Notes under the pieces: model-generated
What the model saw: the letters and a program-made list of their open reading frames with translations, nothing else
Database searches by the model: none
What the model was told of the DNA's origin: nothing
Translations under genes and position numbers: made by a program
Origin: Unio delphinus
Taxonomy: Eukaryota > Mollusca > Bivalvia > Unionida > Unionidae
Direction: 5' to 3'
DNA length: 64,000 nt
NCBI GenBank assembly: GCA_029339505.1
Contig: JAQISU010000179.1
Location: forward strand, 12,058,501-12,122,500
Shown: positions 63,847-64,000 of the stretch, in pieces
Position numbering within the stretch: the first letter of the stretch is position 1
Layout: every line of letters starts with the position of its first letter

Positions 63847-64000
63847 CCACTGAGCCTTCTAAACAATGCTTGAATAAACATAGCAGAAATGCGTATCTTT
63901 CTCGAAGTTCAAATCAATTTAGTGAATAATGTCTTGGGAGTACAAACATTTTAAAGCTCAGACACTCGCTAACGTTTGAAAAATTGTTTTCTTTCCAGCT

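Overview
The window looks like animal nuclear DNA, most likely from a mollusc (bivalve or gastropod). This is an inference from the AT-rich, repeat-laden background, two tRNA-derived SINE families, many microsatellites and minisatellites, and the kinds of mobile elements present. I see no convincing host protein-coding gene. Almost everything recognisable belongs to mobile or virus-derived DNA.

From 1 to 24 kb the sequence is non-coding. It holds (AT)n, (AAT)n, (CA)n and (GA)n runs, tandem arrays with units from 15 to about 70 bp, tRNA-SINE copies and one neat 220-bp hAT-type MITE with a perfect 8-bp target duplication. The largest array is a 2.6-kb minisatellite of a 15-bp unit at 14.4-17.0 kb. 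At 24.09-26.47 kb a DNA transposon with CACTGG ends and TAA target duplications sits inside a CATAA pentamer array. Its transposase reads like the CACTA/Mirage/Chapaev group and is broken.

From about 27.5 to 39.6 kb lies a decayed Polinton/Maverick (adintovirus-like) element, 'element A'. It has a divergent gene pair ending in histone-type 3' stem-loops, a zinc-knuckle gene, a protein-primed-type DNA polymerase B (broken several times), a BIR (inhibitor-of-apoptosis) gene, small unknown genes and a membrane protein. It also has a packaging ATPase, basic core-like proteins and an integrase that kept its N-terminal and C-terminal/chromo parts but lost the catalytic core. TATAAAAA or GATAAAAGG boxes lie 46-67 nt before the start codons of six genes. 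No major capsid or protease gene is visible.

From 39.6 to 47.3 kb there are more minisatellites, SINE copies and a fragment of a non-LTR retrotransposon endonuclease.

From 47,292 to 63,440 lies a second, different and end-to-end complete virus-like element, 'element B'. It is 16.15 kb with 343-bp inverted terminal repeats flanked by CTGAAGA direct repeats. It encodes a packaging ATPase, a zinc ribbon plus phospholipase-A2-like protein and a DDE integrase. On the opposite strand is a 1262-aa protein joining a divergent DNA polymerase B to an SF1 helicase, with an HNH domain just across a homopolymer break. Further genes are a phage-style HNH homing endonuclease, several structural proteins (probable major capsid, core-like protein, penton-like protein), an adenain-type protease, a repeat-bearing fibre-like protein and a two-segment membrane protein. 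Replication, integration, morphogenesis and packaging functions are all present, but at least five reading frames carry breaks. Three of these fall at or beside homopolymer runs, so copy decay and assembly error both need considering.

Functions were assigned from motifs read by eye. No database search was run.
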